A DNA stretch of 64,000 bases from Paludibacteraceae bacterium (lineage in GTDB: Bacteria; Bacteroidota; Bacteroidia; Bacteroidales; Paludibacteraceae), in NCBI GenBank assembly GCA_017479885.1, contig JAFVBR010000001.1:62001-126000 (forward strand), given 5' to 3'. The position numbers and the translations under genes are program-made. The notes below the pieces were generated by a model that had not been told where the DNA came from, ran no database searches, and saw nothing but the letters and a program-made list of their open reading frames with translations. Positions 17,119 through 24,753 of this stretch are shown piece by piece; positions within the stretch are counted from its first letter, which is position 1, and each line of letters begins with the position of its first letter.

Positions 17119-18373
17119 CCTAATTATCATATTACTGCCCATAGTGTTGGGCATTCAGGCACAGACAATTATCTCACCTGAGGTGCATGCCGACAGCACC
17201 GTCACATTCCGATACTCAAACGAGAAAGCTGTTACCGTCAGACTGCGAAGCGACTGCCTGCTTCGTAAACCCGACAACAGCTGGTTCGGGGGAAAGATGC
17301 GGACTCAACGGATGGTGTGTGATTCTGCAGGCATCTTCTCACTTACTACAAAGCCGCTCGAGCCTGAGGTATATCAATACCGCTTCATTGTCAACGGCAT
17401 CTACCGGCATGACCCTTACAACCGGGACTCAGCCTACGTATTGCTTCATCAGGAAAGCATTGTAGCAGTTGGAGGAAACGTGCAGGCTGACCTATACGTA
17501 GAAACAGCAGACATTCCGCACGGAACCATCGACACTCTCCTCTACTACAATGAAGAGCAACAGTTGACGCGCAAAATACTGGTATATCTGCCGCCATATC
17601 ATACCGGGTACACAGTAGAGACTGAGCACATTGTAGAGACTGCACCTTCAGATCGTGAGAGCGTAGCGAACAAAGAACATGTTCAGTCTCAAGAAAGCGT
17701 AGCGAACAAAGAACATGTGGTAGAGACTGAACATGTTCAGTCTCTACAGGAATACGATGACGGCGGCATAAACATGCTATATCTGCTGCACGGCATCAGC
17801 GGAGACGAAGCCTCATGGATAGAACTGGGAAGAGTAAAGCAGATACTCGACAACATGCTCTCACAAGGCAAAATAGAACCCACGATTGTCGTCATGCCTG
17901 ACTGCAATGTAAAAAACAAACTGACTCCCAAGCATCGTACCAACCTCTTCCGTAATATTCTCAATTATCCCATTCTCGGTAAAGGTGATTTTGAAGAAGC
18001 ATTCCCCGACATGCACCGCTTCGTATGCGGACACTACGGGCTCAGACCTGACAAACAGCACTGCTATATCGCCGGACTGAGTTCGGGAGCCAAGCAGGCC
18101 GCAAATATTGTAAGGGACAATCCTGAATTATTCTCTATTGTCGGACTCTTCTCGCCGGTACTCGGGAAGAAACAACTGCCAACAAGCTCCCAATCAGCCG
18201 TTTGGCACCTGTATGTGGGCAAGGCTGACATGTTCTATAAAAACGGAGTCCGCCAATATGACAGACTCCAAAATGCCGGAGCACAATGCACTCTCACCGA
18301 ACAGAGCGGAGGTCACGTATGGCGCAACTGGAGAATTTTCCTGACTGACTTTCTTACAACATTGCCCGAGTGA
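17105..18373 (+). CDS. Secreted CE1-type esterase with N-terminal E-set domain and repeat-derived linker
   Basis: 422 residues from a GTG at 17105 inside the glycosyltransferase gene. Signal peptide about 1-19. Residues about 20-120 resemble an E-set/CBM48-like domain (VYQYRFIVNGIYRHDPYNRDS). The alpha/beta hydrolase domain has LYLLHGISGDEASW, nucleophile Ser in GLSSG, and a late His in SGGHVWRNW, as in CE1 feruloyl or acetyl esterases. Between LPPYHTGY and INMLYLLHG are about 45 extra residues encoded by direct and inverted DNA repeats (17611-17747). The hydrolase frame is intact after them. The substrate is unknown. Confidence 0.82.
   Translation: MHKINLIIILLPIVLGIQAQTIISPEVHADSTVTFRYSNEKAVTVRLRSDCLLRKPDNSWFGGKMRTQRMVCDSAGIFSLTTKPLEPEVYQYRFIVNGIYRHDPYNRDSAYVLLHQESIVAVGGNVQADLYVETADIPHGTIDTLLYYNEEQQLTRKILVYLPPYHTGYTVETEHIVETAPSDRESVANKEHVQSQESVANKEHVVETEHVQSLQEYDDGGINMLYLLHGISGDEASWIELGRVKQILDNMLSQGKIEPTIVVMPDCNVKNKLTPKHRTNLFRNILNYPILGKGDFEEAFPDMHRFVCGHYGLRPDKQHCYIAGLSSGAKQAANIVRDNPELFSIVGLFSPVLGKKQLPTSSQSAVWHLYVGKADMFYKNGVRQYDRLQNAGAQCTLTEQSGGHVWRNWRIFLTDFLTTLPE
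17611..17747 (+). mobile_element. Palindromic repeat element inserted in frame in the esterase gene
   Basis: Contains a perfect 28-bp palindrome (17720-17747; left arm GTAGAGACTGAACA), two more left-arm copies at 17615 and 17633, and an exact 23-bp direct repeat (17660-17682 and 17696-17718, beginning AGCGTAGCGAACAAAG). It encodes a low-complexity stretch rich in Val, Glu and His at a domain boundary. The structure resembles REP/MITE-like intergenic elements, but no transposase is nearby. The outer edges of the element are not certain. Confidence 0.7.
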
Positions 18374-18394
18374 CAATCCGTATTTACAGGTTGG

Positions 18395-20665
18395 CTAATC
18401 TACTACAATCATTGTCGATTGTACATCTTTACTGTTGCCTCCTATCATTATCTTGAACTCTCCTTCCGGTTGTTGCCACTCGCCTTCGCCATTATAGAAG
18501 CCAAGTGTTGCATAATCAACATTGAACTCCACTGTCTTGCTCTCACCTGCTTCAAGATGCACACGCTGCCATTGCCTCAACTCTTGAACCGGGCGGGCAG
18601 GCATACTCACCATATCGCGAATATACAGTTGCACGGTCTCATCACCTGTGCTACTGCCGGTATTGGTAACAACAACCGAGAAAGTGGCAGTTCGTGAATC
18701 GGTAGTATGCTGGATTGGTGAATATTCGAATGTGGTATAGCTGAGTCCGTAACCGAAGGGATAGAGCGGTGAAGTCGGACTGTCAATATATGATGACAGG
18801 AACTTGGAGAATGTGTCCTGACCGTCAGGCAACGGTCGTCCTGTATGATAGTGACGGTAGGTCATAGGCAGTTGTCCTACAGAGCGCGGAAATGCTGCTG
18901 CAAGTTTGCCGGAAGGCGGATAGTCCCCAAATAGCACATCGGCAATGGCATCACCGGCCTCACTGCCTGCAAACCATACCTGCAGAATAGCAGGCAGGTT
19001 CTCAGTCTCCCAATTGAGCACTACGGGTCTGCCCGAGAAATTGAGCAGAACAATAGGTTTGCCTGTCTTCTTCAGTGCTTCCAACAGGTCATGCTGCGAG
19101 TCTGGCATATCAAGACTGGTGCGACATGCACACTCGCCAGAGAACTCGGATGACTCACCCATAGCAGCAACAATTACATCAGCCTGTCGTGCGATACGCA
19201 GTGCTTCTGTAAGCATATCGGCATCGGAACGTGAATCACGCATCTCCCGCCCGAACATAGTGGCGCGGGCCTCCAACTCGGCATCGTAGGTGAGGTTGCA
19301 GCCTTTTGCATAGAGCACCTTTCCCTTGTCCTGAACTGCATCCTGCATACCCTCTCGCAGTGTCTTGTAGCGCCACGGAGTGGCAGCTACCGCCCACGTG
19401 CCAGGCATGTTGGCACGAGTGTCGGCAAGAGGACCTATTAGCGCAATAGTGCTGTTCTTTCCGAGAGGAAGAAGCGAGTTCTCATTCTTTAGCAACACAA
19501 GCGATTCACGTGCTATACGGCGTGCCTCAGCGCGATGCCCTTCCGTAAAGATACTACCCGCAGGACGCATAGTATCGCAATATCGATATGGGTCTGCAAA
19601 GAGTCCGAGACGATACTTGGCCTCCAGAATGCGTCGGCATGCCTGATTGATATACGGAATCTGACTCTTGTCATCTTTAAGAAGGAAGAAACCCTCGGAG
19701 ACCATATCCATATCAAGTCCCGCCTGAAGTGAGAGAGCTGCAGCCTCCCGTTTGTCAGTAGCCACCCCGTGCTCACGAAGTTCCTGAAGTGCGGTATAGT
19801 CTGATACTACCATACCGCGGAATCCCCATGAGTCGCGCAGCAAGTCTGTCAGCAGCCAGCGGTTGCAGGTGGCAGGTACTCCTTCCACTGTGTTGAACGA
19901 AGCCATGACCGAACCTGAGCCTGCCTCCACTGCCGCACGGTAAGGAGGCAAATAGTCGTTGTACATCCGATAGCGGCTCATCTCGGCATTGTTGTATTCC
20001 AATCCCCCCTCCACGGCACCATAGAGGGCAAAATGTTTGATGCACGACATGATAGACGTGCTGTCGGCAAGATTGTCAGTCTGATAACCTTCTACCATAG
20101 CAGTGGCCATAGCAGAACTGAGGCAGGGGTCTTCGCCGAAACCCTCTGACATACGCCCCCAGCGTGCATCACAACTGACATCAGCCATAGGAGAGAATGT
20201 CCAGCAAATGCCGTCTGCTGATGCTTCCACTGCCGATATGCGTGCCGTTGTACGGGCTGCCTCTGTATCCCAAGTGCATGCAATGGCAAGCGGAATAGGA
20301 AAAACTGTCTCATAACCGTGAATGACGTCCATTCCGAAGAGCAGGGGAATACCGAGCCGGCTCTCTTCAACGGCGATGCGCTGCACCTCGCGTATGGCTG
20401 CCGCACCTTTCAGATTGAAGAGTCCTCCTACCCTGCCGTCGCGAATCTGCTGGGCTATATCGCTTGACTGGGCTTGTCCGGTAACTATATTTCCGGTGAC
20501 GGGCAGATTGAGTTGCCCGAGTTTCTCCTCAAGAGTCATCTTCGACATTAAGGAGTCAACGAATCTATTCATCTGCCGCTCCTCGGTATTCTGCCGGCAG
20601 GAAAACAGACCTAACGCAACAAGTGCGAGAATGCCTGCGAGAAATATTTGTCTATTGCTTCTCAT
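18395..20665 (-). CDS. GH3 beta-glucosidase lipoprotein
   Basis: 756 residues with lipobox LFSC (Cys about 23). GH3 N-terminal barrel: LPLLFGMDVIHGYETVFPIPLA..., with the catalytic Asp in GMVVSDYTALQEL (about 290). The second domain holds the likely acid/base Glu in GESSEFSGECACR (about 505). A C-terminal fibronectin-like domain (SVVVTNTGSSTGDETVQLYI) follows. It removes terminal glucose from beta-linked oligosaccharides. Next to GH144 enzymes it probably acts on beta-1,2-gluco-oligosaccharides. It overlaps the upstream GH144 gene by 14 bp and is the last gene of the locus. Confidence 0.92.
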   Translation of the reverse strand: MRSNRQIFLAGILALVALGLFSCRQNTEERQMNRFVDSLMSKMTLEEKLGQLNLPVTGNIVTGQAQSSDIAQQIRDGRVGGLFNLKGAAAIREVQRIAVEESRLGIPLLFGMDVIHGYETVFPIPLAIACTWDTEAARTTARISAVEASADGICWTFSPMADVSCDARWGRMSEGFGEDPCLSSAMATAMVEGYQTDNLADSTSIMSCIKHFALYGAVEGGLEYNNAEMSRYRMYNDYLPPYRAAVEAGSGSVMASFNTVEGVPATCNRWLLTDLLRDSWGFRGMVVSDYTALQELREHGVATDKREAAALSLQAGLDMDMVSEGFFLLKDDKSQIPYINQACRRILEAKYRLGLFADPYRYCDTMRPAGSIFTEGHRAEARRIARESLVLLKNENSLLPLGKNSTIALIGPLADTRANMPGTWAVAATPWRYKTLREGMQDAVQDKGKVLYAKGCNLTYDAELEARATMFGREMRDSRSDADMLTEALRIARQADVIVAAMGESSEFSGECACRTSLDMPDSQHDLLEALKKTGKPIVLLNFSGRPVVLNWETENLPAILQVWFAGSEAGDAIADVLFGDYPPSGKLAAAFPRSVGQLPMTYRHYHTGRPLPDGQDTFSKFLSSYIDSPTSPLYPFGYGLSYTTFEYSPIQHTTDSRTATFSVVVTNTGSSTGDETVQLYIRDMVSMPARPVQELRQWQRVHLEAGESKTVEFNVDYATLGFYNGEGEWQQPEGEFKIMIGGNSKDVQSTMIVVD

Positions 20666-22265
20666 AAGATGTGAAATTAAGTTTCTTCAGTCCTTCATGT
20701 ATCTCCGGGCATGACATAAACAGTTGCCAGCAGAGTCCGGTACGATAGTTTTCGATCATGACAATGATAGGTCCTTGATCAATAGCGAGACAGGAGTTTG
20801 CAAACCAGCGTGAGCGCAGGTTGAATGCATCATAGAACCCATAATCTCCCCAGAGTCTGTCCCCCAATGTGTAGTAGAAGTAGCGCAAGGCAGCCATGCT
20901 CTCGTCGGGGGTGTAAGGCATGGAAGCGAGTGCGGCTGTAGGTGCAGTTGTGCCGTTATCGTTGGTAGGCGATGTGGCAGAATAGCCGCCTGGGATATCG
21001 CTGGCTGTCAGTCCCCAGTGCGCTTGTGCAGGATCGGCAGGTTGCTCGCGATGGCCGAGCGAATACGCATAGTTGATGCGTGCGTGCGCCGTATTTTGTT
21101 CACCATAGTGCGCATACTCATCGCTCAGATGCATCGGATTAAGCCCTAAGAACGAGTAGTGCGCGAAGAACATAGGTCCGCCCTTGTCTTCTCCGAGCGG
21201 AAGGAGAATGTCATAGTATTTCTTGCCGTTTCGCATAGCTCCTTTACGTGCCCAGCCTTCGGTATAGACCGTCTTGTCTATGCTATGCGTAGGCGATGAA
21301 GCCGCTAATACGTACACAATAAGCCCCTCATTCCAGCCCCTGACAGGCATGTTCATAGCCCAATCATAGTTCGGGCTCCAATGCCAATACAGCATGTCCT
21401 GCCCGTTTTGTTGAAACCACGTCCACTCCACCCCTTCCCATATGGCGGTTATCTTGTCGCGTAACGCCGTCTCATCAGCTGAAGCGCCGGAGAAATACTG
21501 CCGTAGTATCAACAAGCCTTCTATCAGAAATGCTGTCTCAACCAGATCAGCACCGTTGTCTTTGCCGGAGAAAGCGATGGCCTTACCCGTCTTGCCGTCA
21601 AGCCAATGGGGATATGCGCCATGAAAGCGCTCTGCCTGGTCGGTAAGGAAATCGACAACCTTACCGCAGTGAGCCAAGGCTTCAGCTCGTGTGATAAATC
21701 CTCGTTCAACAGCCACAGGGAAGGCTGCCAAGCCAAAACCGCTACCACCCGACGTGACCACATCACCGGAAGTGTTGCGCTCACGGGCCAGTCCGGAAAC
21801 AGGATGTGCAAAATCATAGAAATAGCGGAACGTGCGCGCTTGCACGAGTGTGAGCAGTTCGTCGTCACTTATGGCAGGGAACTTCGGACTCGGGTTGTAG
21901 GAGGTTGTGAACTTGTAGGTGAAATCGTCAATTATGTGTACACCTAAATTGTTACCGCTATCAAAATGGAACGTATATTCAGTATAGTATCGCAACGCTT
22001 GTTTCAACACAAGAATCAAATCACTGCCTTGCACGGAAGCGTCATAGGCGATGTCCGCATTCGGCGTCAAGCGCACGCCTCCATCATTGAACTGCCGGAT
22101 GTCCAATTGTGCATTCTGCCCGAAAGACACAATAATCGAGTCCAAACCTTTGGTGACGGATACGGAAGATATGGCCACATTAAGAGCCTTGGAGTCAGGT
22201 GTGTTGTTCAGTTGGCATGCACTGATACCCAACAGAATGAGTGATAAGGACACGAGACGCTTCAT
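20652..22265 (-). CDS. GH144-type endo-beta-1,2-glucanase lipoprotein with N-terminal Ig-like domain
   Basis: 537 residues from the ATG at 22265 (the longer frame lacks a signal peptide). Lipobox GISAC. Residues about 20-125 look like an Ig-like domain (VSSVSVTKGLDSIIVSFG). The rest is the glycoamylase-like alpha/alpha barrel: RTFRYFYDFAHPVSGLARERN, VVTSGGSGFGLAAFPVA, DNGADLVETAFLIEGLL and IDQGPIIVMIENYRTGLCW near the end. Older annotation calls this family glucoamylase; characterised GH144 members cleave beta-1,2-glucan. It is paralogous to the gene at 27776-29089. Confidence 0.87.
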   Translation of the reverse strand: MKRLVSLSLILLGISACQLNNTPDSKALNVAISSVSVTKGLDSIIVSFGQNAQLDIRQFNDGGVRLTPNADIAYDASVQGSDLILVLKQALRYYTEYTFHFDSGNNLGVHIIDDFTYKFTTSYNPSPKFPAISDDELLTLVQARTFRYFYDFAHPVSGLARERNTSGDVVTSGGSGFGLAAFPVAVERGFITRAEALAHCGKVVDFLTDQAERFHGAYPHWLDGKTGKAIAFSGKDNGADLVETAFLIEGLLILRQYFSGASADETALRDKITAIWEGVEWTWFQQNGQDMLYWHWSPNYDWAMNMPVRGWNEGLIVYVLAASSPTHSIDKTVYTEGWARKGAMRNGKKYYDILLPLGEDKGGPMFFAHYSFLGLNPMHLSDEYAHYGEQNTAHARINYAYSLGHREQPADPAQAHWGLTASDIPGGYSATSPTNDNGTTAPTAALASMPYTPDESMAALRYFYYTLGDRLWGDYGFYDAFNLRSRWFANSCLAIDQGPIIVMIENYRTGLCWQLFMSCPEIHEGLKKLNFTSYEKQ

Positions 22266-22292
22266 ATTGCATGCGGAACAATTTGTGTTGAA

Positions 22293-22324
22293 ACACGCCT
22301 CCCCGAACATTAGGGGAGGCGTGT
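22293..22324 (-). terminator. Strong intercistronic hairpin in the polysaccharide locus
   Basis: ACACGCCTCCCC (22293-22304) and GGGGAGGCGTGT (22313-22324) form a perfect 12-bp GC-rich stem with an 8-nt loop, between the LamG lipoprotein gene and the GH144 gene. No long T-run follows on the minus strand (TTTC only), so a partial terminator or an mRNA-stabilising stem is more likely than full termination. Confidence 0.75.
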
Positions 22325-22337
22325 GAAAAGATGTTGA

Positions 22338-23165
22338 TTAGTCAATTACCGTGATCTCAGCATCATACAATGCTTTAGCTTCCTCAGCGGTAAGAGCGAT
22401 GTTGTACAGACGAACCTCGTCGAGGTCACCATCCATGTCACCCATCCACTCGTCGGTACCACCTTCCAGTGCTTTCTGACGCCATTGGCCGAAGAGAACC
22501 ATAGTGCTTTTTGCGAAGTCGGTAACAGGACGATCATCGAAGTTCCAGCTCAGACCTTCAACAGGTGCACCGTTTACATACAGTGTCAGTGTCTGGAGAG
22601 CGTCACTCTCAACCTTGAACGAAGCAACAACGTGTGTCCAGCGGCCGGCTACGAATGCAGGATTCAAGCCAGGAACTGCCCACATGTCACCATTGATAGC
22701 CACCTTAACAGCCAGCGAGTCGGTGCTGTCCAGACCACCACGGTCAAGCACGAATGCCAACTGACCCCAGAAGTCCTCACTGTTGGTCAAACCGAAGAAA
22801 TAAGGTGTCGGAGCCTGCGACTGAGGAACAGCCTGATGTTTAAACCAGCAAGCGAACGAGAAGTCCTTAAGATCGGCGATGCCCTTGATAGCAGATGCAT
22901 CATAAACCAACTCATTCTTGGCTGCGCCTTTGAATGCCTGGCCGCGACGTCCCTTCTCGTAAGCAACACCCGTACCTACTGTCTTCGGCTCAATGTTGTT
23001 GATCAGCTCAGTAGCTGCGCCGTCAAACGGGAAGTGGGCAATCAGGTTAGCCTGACAAATGGTGGACGGATTAGTCTTTCCCTCGTACGGATCAACTTCT
23101 TTGGGTTGGCATGCTGTGAAAATGCCGGCTGCCAAAATGATAGCAGCAAAAAGAATTTTTTTCAT
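22338..23165 (-). CDS. LamG/concanavalin-like lipoprotein, probable surface glycan-binding protein
   Basis: 275 residues. Signal with lipobox FTAC, then a LamG-like fold: LIAHFPFDGAATELINN at the start, FSFACWFKHQ, RWTHVVASFK, LYVNGAPVEG and DLDEVRLYNIALTAEEAKALYD at the end. The position right after susC-susD is where surface glycan-binding proteins are usually encoded, so it probably binds the target glucan at the cell surface. Binding itself is inferred. Confidence 0.8.
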   Translation of the reverse strand: MKKILFAAIILAAGIFTACQPKEVDPYEGKTNPSTICQANLIAHFPFDGAATELINNIEPKTVGTGVAYEKGRRGQAFKGAAKNELVYDASAIKGIADLKDFSFACWFKHQAVPQSQAPTPYFFGLTNSEDFWGQLAFVLDRGGLDSTDSLAVKVAINGDMWAVPGLNPAFVAGRWTHVVASFKVESDALQTLTLYVNGAPVEGLSWNFDDRPVTDFAKSTMVLFGQWRQKALEGGTDEWMGDMDGDLDEVRLYNIALTAEEAKALYDAEITVID

Positions 23166-23253
23166 TTGATTTGTGTTGTGTTTTTGTTATGGTTCTGATT
23201 GTCATAGGCATACGCCCGATTGACCAAGCAGCAGAACCGATTAACTGCTTGTA

Positions 23254-24741
23254 TCAATATACATAACCCGGTGTGGGGTCTAAGTTCGGATTGAGTTGGC
23301 GTTGTGCCTGAGGAACAGGGAACACTTCGTTCTTATTCGCCTGAAAACCGCAAGGTCCCATAAATTCCACCGCACGATCGGTACGAACGAGGTCGAAGAA
23401 GCGGTCCTCCTCCATACACAGTTCGGCTCGGCGCTCATCATAAATATTATCCAGCGTGGCAGGAACAGAGGGTAGCAGCACGCGTGCACGCACCTCATCC
23501 AGCGCTGATTGAGCCGTTGTTCCTGACTCGAATGCGCCCGATGCACCGTTGACCAAATCCTCCGCCATAATCAGCAGAATCTCGGCATAACGGATGAGGC
23601 GGATGTTATAGTTGCGGCCGTAACTGTTCAGACCCATCGTATTATAAGTACTCGGCGAATAAACCTTGCCGTTATACACAGGGTTGGCACAGCCTACCAT
23701 GATACTGTCTCCGTATTCGGTTTTCGTACCACGATAAAGGAATGCAGTCTTCATTCGCTCTGTTTCGCCACGATTGGTCATAAACGCAATCAAACTATTG
23801 GAGGGCACCTTGAATCCCCACCCTTGCATATTAGAGGGCTGGTTGTTACGTGGTCCCTGATAGTATGCGTAGTTCAAGTACGGTGCATCACCGCTGGTTT
23901 GCCCCAGAGTAGAACTCTGTGCCTCAAACAGCGACTCATGCGAGTTATTATTCTCGGTAAGGAACACATCGCGATAGGTAGGCATCAATCCGTACCTGCC
24001 GCTGGCAATAATCTTATCGCAGCACAGCGCTGATTCGCTATATTTCTTGTCGTACAGATACACTTTAGCAAGGATTGCTAACGCGGTGTAGTAGTTGATA
24101 CGACCTTCATTGCCTGCAGGATAGCTCTCCGGCAGCAAGGTCAGCGTTTCTGAGAGTTCTTGCTCAACAAAATCATATATCTCGCGTACAGAGGATTGTT
24201 TCAGGCTATTGAGTTCCTCTGATGACATCGACTGTGTGATCAGCGGGACACGCCCGAATGCTTTGACTAACATAAAGTAGCTCCAGGCGCGCCATACACG
24301 TGCCTCAGCGGCATACTGATGCGTCGAGGCTTTGAGTTCGTCAGTCTGCATCTCTGCCTCGAACTTAGGCATCTCTTCGATAGCGTAATTGGCTGCAGAA
24401 ACAACATTGTACAGATCTACCCAGTAACTATTAATCATGTCGTTCTTCGGCGTAAAGGTGAACTCGTCAATCTCTTTGGCGGACGGGCTGTCTGAGGGTG
24501 TCGAGCCCTTATCGGAATCATCCGAACTTATCTCACCCACTACCAGATAGTTAAATTCAAACAATCCGCGTGTTTGGGCATACACAGCCGAAACGGGTTT
24601 GTAGATATTGTCCACTTTGGAGTGGTCAATACCGGTAGAAGGCAGCGAACCCTCGGCATCAATATTGAGAAAACTGTCGCAGGATGTCATGAAGACCGTT
24701 GCGCTCAAGAACAAAAGAATATTTTGAATTTTGCTTTTCAT
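23254..24741 (-). CDS. SusD/RagB-family nutrient-binding lipoprotein
   Basis: 495 residues. Lipobox MTSC with CDSFLNIDAEGSLP following, a classic SusD start. The helical TPR-like region includes EARVWRAWSYFMLVKAFGRVPLI and YAEILLIMAEDLVNGASG, and the C-terminus has ERRAELCMEEDRFFDLVRTD followed by FPVPQAQRQLNPNLDPTPGY. SusD proteins form the lid on the SusC channel and bind glycan. It lies 12 bp downstream of susC. Confidence 0.95.
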   Translation of the reverse strand: MKSKIQNILLFLSATVFMTSCDSFLNIDAEGSLPSTGIDHSKVDNIYKPVSAVYAQTRGLFEFNYLVVGEISSDDSDKGSTPSDSPSAKEIDEFTFTPKNDMINSYWVDLYNVVSAANYAIEEMPKFEAEMQTDELKASTHQYAAEARVWRAWSYFMLVKAFGRVPLITQSMSSEELNSLKQSSVREIYDFVEQELSETLTLLPESYPAGNEGRINYYTALAILAKVYLYDKKYSESALCCDKIIASGRYGLMPTYRDVFLTENNNSHESLFEAQSSTLGQTSGDAPYLNYAYYQGPRNNQPSNMQGWGFKVPSNSLIAFMTNRGETERMKTAFLYRGTKTEYGDSIMVGCANPVYNGKVYSPSTYNTMGLNSYGRNYNIRLIRYAEILLIMAEDLVNGASGAFESGTTAQSALDEVRARVLLPSVPATLDNIYDERRAELCMEEDRFFDLVRTDRAVEFMGPCGFQANKNEVFPVPQAQRQLNPNLDPTPGYVY

Positions 24742-24753
24742 AACCGTACATAT

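Noticed and set aside
20652..22265. Glucoamylase (and the same for 27776-29089)
   Set aside because: The fold was historically named glycoamylase, but sequence blocks and the GH3 and SusCD neighbours fit GH144 beta-1,2-glucanases better.
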